Source: Flavobacterium piscisymbiosum (GTDB lineage: Bacteria; Bacteroidota; Bacteroidia; Flavobacteriales; Flavobacteriaceae). Taken from it: DNA of 64,000 nt. The notes under the pieces are model-generated. The model was not told the DNA's origin. It searched no databases and was given only the letters and a program-made list of their open reading frames with translations. The stretch lies in contig NZ_JAJJMM010000001.1 in NCBI RefSeq assembly GCF_020905295.1, forward strand, positions 2,418,001 to 2,482,000. Reading direction: 5' to 3'. The position numbers and the translations under genes are program-made. Below are positions 48,915-57,662 of this stretch, one piece after another. Positions within the stretch are counted from its first letter, which is position 1. Every line of letters begins with the position of its first letter.

Positions 48915-49024
48915 TTGCGTGAGGGATAGAGGCGGTATCTCCCGATTTAGAAAAACAAGGCTTTTTAGCCGTAGTTTTTGTTAATCGGGAATTTAGCCGA
49001 AAGCCCGACCCGAAGGGACACGTC
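48915..49024. repeat. dispersed hairpin repeat, copy B
   Basis: The core 48924-49003 is the inverted counterpart of copy A at 41211-41320. Here it is flanked by GCGTGAGGGATAG and AAAGCCCGACCCGAAGGG, a configuration I associate with repeats common in Flavobacterium intergenic DNA. Confidence 0.85.
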
Positions 49025-49028
49025 CAAT

Positions 49029-49190
49029 TTTAGATTTTAGATTTTAGATTTTAGATTGTTGGATTTTGGAATTTAGATTTTGGAATTTGACAATTTTAGG
49101 TTAAAAAAACTGTCCTTATTTAGTAATATGATCGTTCAGAATGAGGCTTTTAATAAGAATCTAAAATCAACAATCTAAAATCTAAAATTT
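49029..49190. repeat. AGATTTT repeat block with 20-bp terminal inverted repeat
   Basis: Four AGATTTT-type units start the block. ATTTTAGATTTTAGATTGTT (49041-49060) is the exact reverse complement of 49169-49188. Related AATCTAAAATC units lie in the tRNA spacers near 2400-2580. The block fills the space before the permease gene. Confidence 0.75.
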
Positions 49191-49233
49191 CAGAAAAAAG
49201 TATATCTTTAACCAACCCAAAAAAACAAAACCA

Positions 49234-50646
49234 ATGCAAGAAAACGATCAGGAAAATTTTAAAAGAGAACTCGGATTATTAGACGGAACCATGCTTGTGG
49301 TAGGCTCTATGATAGGATCTGGAATATTTATCGTGAGTGCCGATATCGCGAGACAAGTAGGTTCTGCAGGATGGCTAACACTGATTTGGCTCATCTCTGG
49401 ATTGATTACTATTATTGCTGCGGTGAGTTATGGCGAGTTGAGTGCGATGTTCCCAAAAGCGGGCGGACAATACGTTTACCTGAAAGAAGCGTACAACAAA
49501 TTAATAGCCTTTTTGTATGGCTGGAGTTTTTTTGCGGTAATTCAGACTGGAACTATAGCTGCTGTAGGTGTGGCTTTCTCTAAGTTTGCATCGTATCTGT
49601 ACGAACCTTTTAGCGACGAAAATATCTTGTATGAATTAGGTTCTTTTAAACTTAATGCTGCTCAGATTGTTTCGATCCTGACGATTGTTTTACTAACTTT
49701 TATTAATAGCCGCGGTGTTAAAAACGGAAAAATTCTGCAAACGGTTCTAACGATTATCAAAATTTTATCGTTGTTGGGTTTGATCGTTTTCGGACTAACA
49801 TTAGCCGCGAAAGCTTCGGTTTGGGATGCCAACTGGGCAGATGCATGGACAACACGTTCGTTTAATAAAGATACCGGTTCGTGGCTGCCAATTAGCGGAA
49901 CGGCTCTGATTAGCGGAATTTCGGCTGCGATGGTTGGGTCTTTATTTTCTAGTGATGCCTGGAATGGTGTAACGTTTATTGCGGGAGAAATTAAAAACCC
50001 GAAACGTAACGTTGGTTTCAGTTTATTTTTAGGAACTTTTATTGTGACCATTATTTATGTTTTGACCAATTTGATGTATTTGGCAGTGATTCCGTTAGAC
50101 GAAATTGCAACAGCAAAATCTGATAGGGTAGCAGTTGTGGCTTCACAATATATCTTTGGTAATATTGGAACACTGATTATTGCGATCATGATTATGATTT
50201 CGACTTTTGCGTGTAACAACGGATTAATCATGGCGGGTGCGAGAGTATATTATACAATGGCAACTGATGGTTTATTCTTTAAAAAAGCAGCTGTCCTAAA
50301 TAAATTCAGCGTGCCATCATGGGCTTTATGGGCGCAATGTATATGGGCTTCGGCTCTGTGTCTTACAGGAAAATACGGAGATTTATTAGATTTCGTCATC
50401 ATCATTGTTTTGATTTTTTACATCTTAACGATCTACGGAATCTTTATTTTACGTAAAAAAATGCCAGATGTAGAAAGACCTTATAAAGCTTTTGGATATC
50501 CGTTTCTGCCTTTATTGTACATCGTGATTGCAAGTGCAATTTGTATCTCGTTATTAATCACAAAATTCTCGACTTGTGGTTGGGGAGTTTTGATTATGCT
50601 AACAGGTATTCCTGTATATTACTTGACGAAACCAAAAGAATCTTAA
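49234..50646 (+). CDS. APC-superfamily amino-acid permease
   Basis: A 470-residue transporter with about 12 transmembrane helices. The first helix carries the substrate/ion motif VVGSMIGSGIF of the APC fold, and VSYGELSAMFPKAGGQYVYL follows, as in LAT/YfnA-like amino-acid permeases and exchangers. Substrate cannot be deduced. No amino-acid metabolism gene is adjacent. A terminator follows. Confidence 0.9.
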   Translation: MQENDQENFKRELGLLDGTMLVVGSMIGSGIFIVSADIARQVGSAGWLTLIWLISGLITIIAAVSYGELSAMFPKAGGQYVYLKEAYNKLIAFLYGWSFFAVIQTGTIAAVGVAFSKFASYLYEPFSDENILYELGSFKLNAAQIVSILTIVLLTFINSRGVKNGKILQTVLTIIKILSLLGLIVFGLTLAAKASVWDANWADAWTTRSFNKDTGSWLPISGTALISGISAAMVGSLFSSDAWNGVTFIAGEIKNPKRNVGFSLFLGTFIVTIIYVLTNLMYLAVIPLDEIATAKSDRVAVVASQYIFGNIGTLIIAIMIMISTFACNNGLIMAGARVYYTMATDGLFFKKAAVLNKFSVPSWALWAQCIWASALCLTGKYGDLLDFVIIIVLIFYILTIYGIFILRKKMPDVERPYKAFGYPFLPLLYIVIASAICISLLITKFSTCGWGVLIMLTGIPVYYLTKPKES

Positions 50647-50695
50647 AGAGATACTAAATTGCTGAGATACTAAGTTTCTAAGTTTTTATAAAGAT

Positions 50696-50728
50696 AAATG
50701 CCTTGTTTTTTTAGCAGGGCATTTTTTT
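50696..50728 (+). terminator. terminator after the permease gene
   Basis: AAATGCCTTG pairs with CAGGGCATTT (one G-T) and is followed by a T run. Confidence 0.85.
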
Positions 50729-50737
50729 ATGAAATAA

Positions 50738-50839
50738 TTTTTGCCACAGATGAAAGGATTAAAATGATTGAAAAAAATAAGCTTATATAGTTGAACTTAT
50801 AAAATTAAACTTTGAGCCTTTGTGTCTTCGTGGCAGAAA
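50738..50839. repeat. about 100-bp repeat bounded by TTTTTGCCAC and GTGGCAGAAA
   Basis: The two ends are inverted (9 of 10 bases). The interior contains CAGATGAAAGGATTAAAATG and CTTTGTGTCTTCGTGGC, which resemble recurrent Flavobacterium intergenic repeats. A related piece (AATCTGTGAAATCTGTGGC) occurs near 61187-61205. Confidence 0.6.
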
Positions 50840-50847
50840 TAAAAAAA

Positions 50848-50888
50848 AGACACTACCAATTTGCCAAAGCAAAAAATGTAGTGTCTTA
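50848..50888 (-). terminator. terminator after the DUF1810 gene
   Basis: AAGACACTAC pairs with GTAGTGTCTT; on the minus strand the stem is followed by a long T tract. Confidence 0.85.
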
Positions 50889-50920
50889 AATGTAAATAAT
50901 CTAATGAATGTTAGTGGCGA

Positions 50921-51382
50921 TTATGCCATTTCAGTTTCAAGAGAAGATTTTATAGATGAATTAATAATAGACAAAGTAAGCGGATCTGATTCTCCGGAGA
51001 AGAAAGCTTCTAATACTTCCTGGAATACAGAATTTGTATTTTCTACCAAAGAAAAAAGCGTCATAGAAGAACGTAATTTACGCGCATCCAGATCTCCTAA
51101 AATTCCATCAGCTGATTTTCTTCTGAAAGTCAAAAATAGCTCAGAAATTTCTATAAGATGTTTTCCAAGAATGGGATGTTCAAGGAATTCGGTAGCTTCT
51201 TTTAGATCGTTAATGGCGTAATAATTCGCAGTATCACTCTTACCCAATCCTTTAATCTGAGGAAAAATAAACCACATCCAGTGTGTTTCTTTTTTACCTT
51301 TTTTGATTTCAGAAAGAGCAGTAAGATAAAGTTTGTTTTGCGCATCTAAAAAACGCAATAAATCATTGTTTGAATAAGCCAT
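50921..51382 (-). CDS. DUF1810 family protein
   Basis: A 153-residue helical protein with the DUF1810 hallmarks KKETHWMWFIFPQIKGLG and HPILGKHLIEIS. Family members are calpastatin-like by name only and have no assigned biochemical function. No signal peptide or membrane segment is present. It is separated from the AlkB-like gene by 155 bases, so cotranscription is uncertain. Confidence 0.85.
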   Translation of the reverse strand: MAYSNNDLLRFLDAQNKLYLTALSEIKKGKKETHWMWFIFPQIKGLGKSDTANYYAINDLKEATEFLEHPILGKHLIEISELFLTFRRKSADGILGDLDARKLRSSMTLFSLVENTNSVFQEVLEAFFSGESDPLTLSIINSSIKSSLETEMA

Positions 51383-51537
51383 TGTGGTAATGTATATATA
51401 AAAAAAGGTTGCAAAAATAGTAAAAAAGATAGGTTCTGCCTAATAAAAGGTTCATGTACTGAGTATTTTAACTTTTAGAGGAGGAATTTTCCTCGTCGTT
51501 TTGTAATGAAAAAAAACTCATTTTGAGCGATTTATAA

Positions 51538-52164
51538 TCATTCACTTCGATTGGTTCTTCTAAAGGTTAAATTTATTCTTGGCAATACATTTTTGGCTGT
51601 TTTAGGGACATGATGCTGCCAAAAACTATTGGTTGTTCCTGCCATTAATAAAAAGGATCCGTGATGCAATGGAATCTCTATTTGCGGAATCTCTTTTCTA
51701 AATTTATGACGGAGTTTGAACATTCTGGTTTCGCCAAAAGTTACCGAAGCAATAACCGGGTTTGGTCCTGTATTGTGTTCTTTGTCGCTGTGCCAGCCAA
51801 CACCATCATTTCCGTCTCGGTATAAATTTAGGAGAAGACTATTAAAATCAAGCTGGGTTTCTTTTTCGACCCTGCCTCTGATAGTCAATAATTCATAAGT
51901 CCAGTCAGGTCCGTTTTGGTCTGCACCGGGATTATCCTTGTCTTCATACCAGGAAATCATTCGGGGAACAGTATAGGTTTTATCATAAATTTCCATTTCA
52001 TATTCTCTCCATTTGGTCTTGTGGAGTATTCTTTCGTAAAAGCGATCAGATTCTTCTTTGGTGAAGAAATTATCGATCAAAATAATTTCTGCATCCGGCA
52101 GGTCAAATACTTTTTTTCCTGCCAGACCAGTGGCAAATAATTCGGTATCGCTAAATAGTGTCAT
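51538..52164 (-). CDS. AlkB-like 2-oxoglutarate/Fe(II) dioxygenase
   Basis: A 208-residue AlkB homologue of the ALKBH2/3 type, which repairs methylated bases by oxidative demethylation. Iron ligands are H125 and D127 (GWHSDKE) and H184 (WQHHVPK); 2-oxoglutarate is held by R196 and R202 in RINLTFRR. PRMISWYED near residue 67 is also typical. The ATG at 52164 (MTLFSDTEL) is preferred; the longer frame runs into the end of the exonuclease III gene, 7 bases upstream, with which it forms an operon. Confidence 0.92.
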   Translation of the reverse strand: MTLFSDTELFATGLAGKKVFDLPDAEIILIDNFFTKEESDRFYERILHKTKWREYEMEIYDKTYTVPRMISWYEDKDNPGADQNGPDWTYELLTIRGRVEKETQLDFNSLLLNLYRDGNDGVGWHSDKEHNTGPNPVIASVTFGETRMFKLRHKFRKEIPQIEIPLHHGSFLLMAGTTNSFWQHHVPKTAKNVLPRINLTFRRTNRSE

Positions 52165-52171
52165 TGTTTGG

Positions 52172-52948
52172 TTATTTTGTGTCAATTTCAATCCATACCG
52201 GAGCATGGTCGCTTGTTTTTTTCCATCCCCGCACATGGCGGTCAACTCCTCCGGAAATTAGTTTTTTTGCTAATTGCGGACTTAATAAAAAATGATCAAT
52301 TCTAAGGCCGGCATCCCGCTCATAAGCCTTTCTGAAATAATCCCAAAAAGTGTAAATTTTCTCATTAGGATATAAAGTTCGAATCGCATCTGTCCATCCC
52401 TGTGAAACAATATCCTTGAAAGCTTTTCTAACTTCAGGTAGAAAAAGGGCATCGTTTACCCATTTTTCCGGTTTATAAACATCTAGTTCTGTTGGCATCA
52501 CATTATAATCTCCAACCAATATGACCGGAACTTTTAAACTCAAAAGTGTTGCTGCACGATCAGCCAGACGATCAAACCATTTTAGTTTATATTCTAATTT
52601 TGGTCCCGGGGCAGGATTTCCGTTTGGCAGATAAAGACAGGCAACCACAATTCCGTTTATCAAAGCTTCGATATAACGACTTTGAACATCTTCGTCGTCT
52701 CCCGGAAGAACGTGCGTTACTTCGTCAATCTCCATATTACGCGCCAGAATCGCAACGCCATTCCATTGTTTTTGTCCGTGCCAAATCGCATTGTAACCGG
52801 CATCATTAATTGCTTTAACAGGGAAATTGTCCTGTTGCGCTTTTAATTCCTGCAGACACACAATATCCGGAGTGGTTTCTTCAAGCCATTTCAATAAAAC
52901 ATTCAATCGTCCGTTGACTCCGTTTACGTTATAAGTAGCTATTTTCAT
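52172..52948 (-). CDS. xth: exodeoxyribonuclease III
   Basis: A 258-residue ExoIII-family AP endonuclease/3' exonuclease starting MKIATYNVNGVNG. Catalytic residues include N7, E34 (LQELKA), the GDYNVMP loop and the terminal IDHFLLS ... TSDHAPVWIE with the active-site Asp-His. It removes abasic sites and blocked 3' ends. It is the upstream partner of the AlkB-like gene; together they handle alkylated and abasic DNA. Confidence 0.95.
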   Translation of the reverse strand: MKIATYNVNGVNGRLNVLLKWLEETTPDIVCLQELKAQQDNFPVKAINDAGYNAIWHGQKQWNGVAILARNMEIDEVTHVLPGDDEDVQSRYIEALINGIVVACLYLPNGNPAPGPKLEYKLKWFDRLADRAATLLSLKVPVILVGDYNVMPTELDVYKPEKWVNDALFLPEVRKAFKDIVSQGWTDAIRTLYPNEKIYTFWDYFRKAYERDAGLRIDHFLLSPQLAKKLISGGVDRHVRGWKKTSDHAPVWIEIDTK

Positions 52949-53019
52949 AGTAGATTTAATTAGTTGTATCATTAAATTTACAGCTTTTTGCGCCTTTATA
53001 TTTACACAACTTCCTATTC

Positions 53020-54399
53020 TTATTTCAGAAACTGTTTGTTAAAGAATACTTTACGCGGATTTTTTTCGGCGTAAGCAAAAATCAATTGCACAATGTATTG
53101 ATTGCTTTTATAAGGCGTAGCATAATTTTTTACTTCTGACGGATCTGTAATCGCAACATCTAGCGGAATATATCCCATACCATAAAAATGACCGTTTTCG
53201 ATCCAGATACAACTGCGTTCTTGTGATGTTCTTCCTTTTTCTATAATTGCAAAAGTGGGTCTGTTACCCAATAAAAACTCAATAGCATTGTCGACTTGCT
53301 CATTGTGAACTGAAACCTCTGGTAAATCTGTTATATCATTATTTTTAAATATTTCTCCATCTTCAGGTCTTAAATATTTGCAAAACCTATAATCGATTTC
53401 AAATCGTTCTGCCAGGCTTCGCAATGTATTTGTTCCTTCGTGTATGCTGCTGAAATGCTCAATGCACGATTGAAATTTATTGAGTTTCCCAATTGCCAGA
53501 TATTTGTATCCGTTGCGGGCTTCATATTGATAAAGTCCGTATTTCGGTTCAAAACGTTTTAAAGCCCTGTTGTAAGTGGGCCAAAGGTGCTTGATTTCGG
53601 TACATTCTAAAAGTAGCGCCATTAATTCGTTGCCACAGACTTCAAAAGAAATGGAATGTATGTCCCTTAAGAAATGCTGTCTTTGTGGATTGATCTTATG
53701 ACCGCTAAAATGAGAGGCAACGCGTTTTTTTAAGTTGATGGCTTTTCCAACATAAATTACCTTTTTGACTTCATTATGAAAATAATAGACACCGGGTTTT
53801 TCGGGTAAATTATTAAAATCTTCCGGTGGAAGGTTAGGTGGTAAACGCTGATCCTGTGAGGTGTTTTTGATCATTTTTTCGATATGCCCTTCATCATCCC
53901 ATTCGAGTAATCGCGAAAATAATATAGCCGTGGCCGCTGCATCTCCGCCGGCACGATGCTGATTTTCTAAAGGGATATCTAGTGAATTGCAAAGTTTTCC
54001 TAAACTGTACGATGCAAAACCGGGTCTAATTTTTCTAGCTGCGCGAACGGTACATAACTTTCTGGCTGTCCATTTAAAACCCGCTTGTTCGAGTTGATGG
54101 CGAACGAACGAATAATCAAAGTTGACATTGTGGGCAACGAAAACACGATCAGTAAGCATTTCCAGCACTTTATCTGAAATATCATCGAAGATGGGTGCAT
54201 TAGCTACCATTTCATTATTGATTCCTGTTAAGGCAAAAATTGAAATCGGGATTTCTTTTTCGGGATTCACAAGCGTTTCATAACGATCAATCACGTTTTC
54301 TCCGTCATGAATGATGATCGCAATTTCTGTAATGCGGCTGCCACTGGCGTTTCCACCGGTGGTTTCGATATCTACTATGGCATATTCTTGCTTTTTCAT
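53020..54399 (-). CDS. DEDDh exonuclease fused to GIY-YIG endonuclease domain
   Basis: A 459-residue fusion. Residues 1-165 are a DNA polymerase III epsilon-like DEDDh exonuclease: D10/E12 in IVDIETTGG, D95 in NVNFDYSF, H148 and D153 in HRAGGDAA. Residues 200-280 are a GIY-YIG nuclease domain as in UvrC and Cho (PGVYYF, VIYVGKA, R226). The C-terminal part (280-459) has no domain I can name. Such fusions are known in several phyla and are thought to act in excision repair. The start is clear at MKKQEYAIVD. It lies beside the DnaE/DinB cassette but is separated from it by a repeat element. Confidence 0.9.
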   Translation of the reverse strand: MKKQEYAIVDIETTGGNASGSRITEIAIIIHDGENVIDRYETLVNPEKEIPISIFALTGINNEMVANAPIFDDISDKVLEMLTDRVFVAHNVNFDYSFVRHQLEQAGFKWTARKLCTVRAARKIRPGFASYSLGKLCNSLDIPLENQHRAGGDAAATAILFSRLLEWDDEGHIEKMIKNTSQDQRLPPNLPPEDFNNLPEKPGVYYFHNEVKKVIYVGKAINLKKRVASHFSGHKINPQRQHFLRDIHSISFEVCGNELMALLLECTEIKHLWPTYNRALKRFEPKYGLYQYEARNGYKYLAIGKLNKFQSCIEHFSSIHEGTNTLRSLAERFEIDYRFCKYLRPEDGEIFKNNDITDLPEVSVHNEQVDNAIEFLLGNRPTFAIIEKGRTSQERSCIWIENGHFYGMGYIPLDVAITDPSEVKNYATPYKSNQYIVQLIFAYAEKNPRKVFFNKQFLK

Positions 54400-54440
54400 C
54401 TTTTTAATATAACGTAATTTCTTCTTGTGTCGTTTAAATG

Positions 54441-54580
54441 TTTAACACATAGAAACATAGGTTTAATTTTTAAATATAAGATCCTTTTATAAAATCATGA
54501 TTTTCTCACATAGCTATGTGTATTTAGACAAGTGAAACGCCTTTTTTATTATTTTAAAACTATGTTTCTATGTGTTTAAA
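54441..54580. repeat. 140-bp element with 20-bp terminal inverted repeats
   Basis: TTTAACACATAGAAACATAG (54441-54460) and CTATGTTTCTATGTGTTTAAA (54560-54580) are reverse complements except for one extra T. The centre contains the palindrome CACATAGCTATGTG. It sits between the dnaE-like stop and the exonuclease fusion start. Confidence 0.75.
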
Positions 54581-54598
54581 AATTATGTTCAACGATTT

Positions 54599-57500
54599 TT
54601 AGTTTTGAAATTTCATTCGGTGTCGGGGTAAATTAATTTCATGTCCTTGCGGATAAGGTTCCCGATGCGTAGGACTCACATCTTCTTTGATTAAACGCTG
54701 TGTTTTATATTGATCTTTAGCATCCATATAACGCGGATCAGGAATAAAAGGCATTTTGGCCATTTTGGAAATTGTGATCGTCGGGAAATGATAATCGACC
54801 TCGACAGTTCCTAAAAGCAGGTAGCAACCTCCGCCCTGAAAAGGAAATTGTGCCAGACAATCCGGAAAATGAGCCGTATCAAAATAAGTACCTTCATGAT
54901 CGATCCACGTTCCGAAATACATATTGCCTTTTTTGGTGGGAACTTGTTTTCTGGAAATTAAATACGCCAGCATTCGGACTTGTTTTTTATGATGAATCAC
55001 TAAATCTTTAGCCATAATATCGCCGCGATGTTTGGTTTGAAGCAAATCAAAAACGGTACAGGATACGGGGAAACTCAGTAATTCGATTTCATCAAAAGCA
55101 TCTTCATATAAAGAACGTTCTAAAGTAGGGAGCTTGTACTCTTTTACAGGTTCCTGCAGCAGCATCAAACTTCTGTTTTCGGGTTTGAAATTGTTTAAAA
55201 GTAAACTGGCAACAACCAAAAGCTGATTTTTGGTTTTTCCCGTAAAACGAAAAGCATCTATAAAAATCAGGATTTTCATGCTTTCAATCCCAATTGGAAT
55301 GCGATTGATGAAATCTTCCAAAGAAAGAAAATCTCCATTTTTCTCCCGATCTGATTCTATTAAATGAGCCGTTTTAGATTCTAAACTCTGCAAATGCATA
55401 AAGCCGAGATAAATATCAGTTCCGTAAATCGTAGTTTGGTATTCGCTTTTATTCACACACGGGTTATGAATTGTTCCGCCAGACATTCGGGCTTCGTGTA
55501 TATATACTTCGGTTCTGTAAAAACCACCCTGATTATTGATTACGGCTGTCATAAATTCTACAGGATAATTGATCTTGAGATACAAGCTCTGATAACTCTC
55601 AACAGCATAAGAAGCCGAGTGCGCTTTGCAAAACGAAAATCCGGCAAAGGATTCAATTTGGCGGTAAATTTCCTGACTCAGCGCTTCAGGATGTCCTTTC
55701 TCTGCACAACAGGCAAAAAAGTTGTCTTTTACTTTTTGTAAAGCCTCCATAGAACGGCCTTTTCCAGACATGGCGCGACGCAGGATATCACCATCAGGAG
55801 CGGGCAATCCGCCATAATGCTGAGCAATTTTAATCACATCTTCCTGATACACCATAATCCCGTAGGTTTCACCCAGATGCTCCTTAAAAACTTCATGGAA
55901 ATATTGAAACTCATCCGGATGATTATGACGGAAAATATATTCTTTCATCATTCCGGATTGTGCTACTCCTGGACGAATAATAGAAGAAGCCGCTACCAGA
56001 ATTTTATAATTATCACAATTTAAACGTCTCAGTAATCCGCGCATAGCCGGGCTTTCGATATAAAAACAGCCGATAGTTCGGCCTTGTGCCAAATGAACAT
56101 TGCAAACGGCTTCATCTTTAGAGATCGAAGTATTGCGAATATCCACTTTGATTCCTCGGTTTTTCTCAATGAGTTTTACGCTGTCATCAATATGACCAAT
56201 CCCACGCTGACTCAGAATATCGAATTTATCAAAACCAATTTCTTCTGCAATATGCATATCGAAAAGTACGATAGGAAATCCTTTTGGAGGCATTTCAAGC
56301 GGCGTATAATCCGTAATTGGTTCTTCAGAAATTATAATTCCGCAAGCGTGCATACTTCGCTGATTCGGATATTTATTCATCATCAGGCTGTATTCCTGAA
56401 CCAGTTTTACGATAGAATTGGTTTCGTGTAAGGCCATAGGATTTTTGGCCAGCATATCCAGTTCTTCTTTTGGAAGACCAAACACTTTGCCGACTTCTCT
56501 AAAAATAGAACGATGTTTGAATTCGACATTGGTTCCGCAAAAAGCAACATGGTCTTTTCCATATTTTTCGAAGATATATTCTAAAATTGTATTACGCTCT
56601 TTCCAGCTCCAGTCAATATCAAAATCAGGCGGACTTTTTCGATTTAAGTTTAGAAAACGTTCAAAATACAGATCGAGTTCGATTGGACAGATATCGGTAA
56701 TTCCTAAACAATAAGCGATAATACTGTTGGCGCCGCTGCCTCGGCCAATGTGCATAAATCCCTTACTGTTGCTGTATCTGACAATGTCCCAAGTGATTAA
56801 AAAATAACCGCTGAATTGTAATTCATCAATGACTTTTAGTTCTTTTTCTACACGTTTTCGAGCAATTGTGTTTTCTTTTTCATAACGCCATTCGAAACCT
56901 TTTTCGGCCAATTCTGTTAGTTTTTTGAGATCACTCTCGCGACTTCCAGTAAAGAATTTTTTATTTCTTTTAATTGAAAAATCATATTGAAAATTACAAG
57001 AATCGATTATTCTTTGCGTGTTAGCAATGATTTCAGGATAACTTTCATAAAATGGTAAAAGATCTTCTAAAGGCAGCATTTTCTCCGAAGTCCTGCAATA
57101 ATCAGATTCCGTTAATCTCGATAAAATGATATTCGTGTCAATCGCTCGTAGAATTTTATGCAGATTAAATTCTCTTTTATTGCTAAAAGTCACTGATTGT
57201 AACACCACCATTTTGGCTATTTTGTTTTTATGTTCCGAAGTAAGAAGTCTTAAAACTTCATCCGGACGAATTCCGATAAACTCATTTTCACGAAGAAATT
57301 CAGGAGCATTTTCTAAAGTATAAATCACAAAAACCGAATCAAATTCCGGAGCAATCAATGGCAAAGATTCTCCGCTAAAATTATGATCCGTCAAAAAACG
57401 ATTCATTTCGCCAAGTCCGCTGGCATTTTTGGCTAAGCCAATATATCGGAATTGATGATTAGATCGAAATTCCATTCCCACAAGAGGTTTAATTCCTTTG

Positions 57501-57658
57501 GATTCGCAAGCTCTCATAAAATCGTAAATTCCGGTAACGGTATTAATATCAGTAAGTGCCATAGCTTTTATATCATACAAAACGGCTTGCTCAACGAGTT
57601 TATCGAGAGGAATTGTGCCGTAACGCAGAGAATGAAAAGAATGACAATTGAGATACAT
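54599..57658 (-). CDS. DnaE-like (DnaE2/ImuC-type) DNA polymerase III alpha subunit
   Basis: A 1019-residue C-family polymerase, clearly shorter than replicative DnaE and in the size range of error-prone DnaE2. The palm active site has D345 and D347 in PPDFDIDW, preceded by GRGSGANSIIAYCLG. The N-terminal PHP domain starts NCHSFHSLRYG, where the usual H-x-H metal pair of DnaE (HVH) reads N-C-H. A tHhH/OB-fold region forms the C-terminus. It starts 4 bases after dinB on the same strand, with an S24 repressor divergently upstream. This layout matches lexA-imuB-dnaE2-like mutagenesis cassettes, here with a catalytic-looking DinB instead of ImuB. Confidence 0.85.
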   Translation of the reverse strand: MYLNCHSFHSLRYGTIPLDKLVEQAVLYDIKAMALTDINTVTGIYDFMRACESKGIKPLVGMEFRSNHQFRYIGLAKNASGLGEMNRFLTDHNFSGESLPLIAPEFDSVFVIYTLENAPEFLRENEFIGIRPDEVLRLLTSEHKNKIAKMVVLQSVTFSNKREFNLHKILRAIDTNIILSRLTESDYCRTSEKMLPLEDLLPFYESYPEIIANTQRIIDSCNFQYDFSIKRNKKFFTGSRESDLKKLTELAEKGFEWRYEKENTIARKRVEKELKVIDELQFSGYFLITWDIVRYSNSKGFMHIGRGSGANSIIAYCLGITDICPIELDLYFERFLNLNRKSPPDFDIDWSWKERNTILEYIFEKYGKDHVAFCGTNVEFKHRSIFREVGKVFGLPKEELDMLAKNPMALHETNSIVKLVQEYSLMMNKYPNQRSMHACGIIISEEPITDYTPLEMPPKGFPIVLFDMHIAEEIGFDKFDILSQRGIGHIDDSVKLIEKNRGIKVDIRNTSISKDEAVCNVHLAQGRTIGCFYIESPAMRGLLRRLNCDNYKILVAASSIIRPGVAQSGMMKEYIFRHNHPDEFQYFHEVFKEHLGETYGIMVYQEDVIKIAQHYGGLPAPDGDILRRAMSGKGRSMEALQKVKDNFFACCAEKGHPEALSQEIYRQIESFAGFSFCKAHSASYAVESYQSLYLKINYPVEFMTAVINNQGGFYRTEVYIHEARMSGGTIHNPCVNKSEYQTTIYGTDIYLGFMHLQSLESKTAHLIESDREKNGDFLSLEDFINRIPIGIESMKILIFIDAFRFTGKTKNQLLVVASLLLNNFKPENRSLMLLQEPVKEYKLPTLERSLYEDAFDEIELLSFPVSCTVFDLLQTKHRGDIMAKDLVIHHKKQVRMLAYLISRKQVPTKKGNMYFGTWIDHEGTYFDTAHFPDCLAQFPFQGGGCYLLLGTVEVDYHFPTITISKMAKMPFIPDPRYMDAKDQYKTQRLIKEDVSPTHREPYPQGHEINLPRHRMKFQN

Positions 57659-57662
57659 GATT

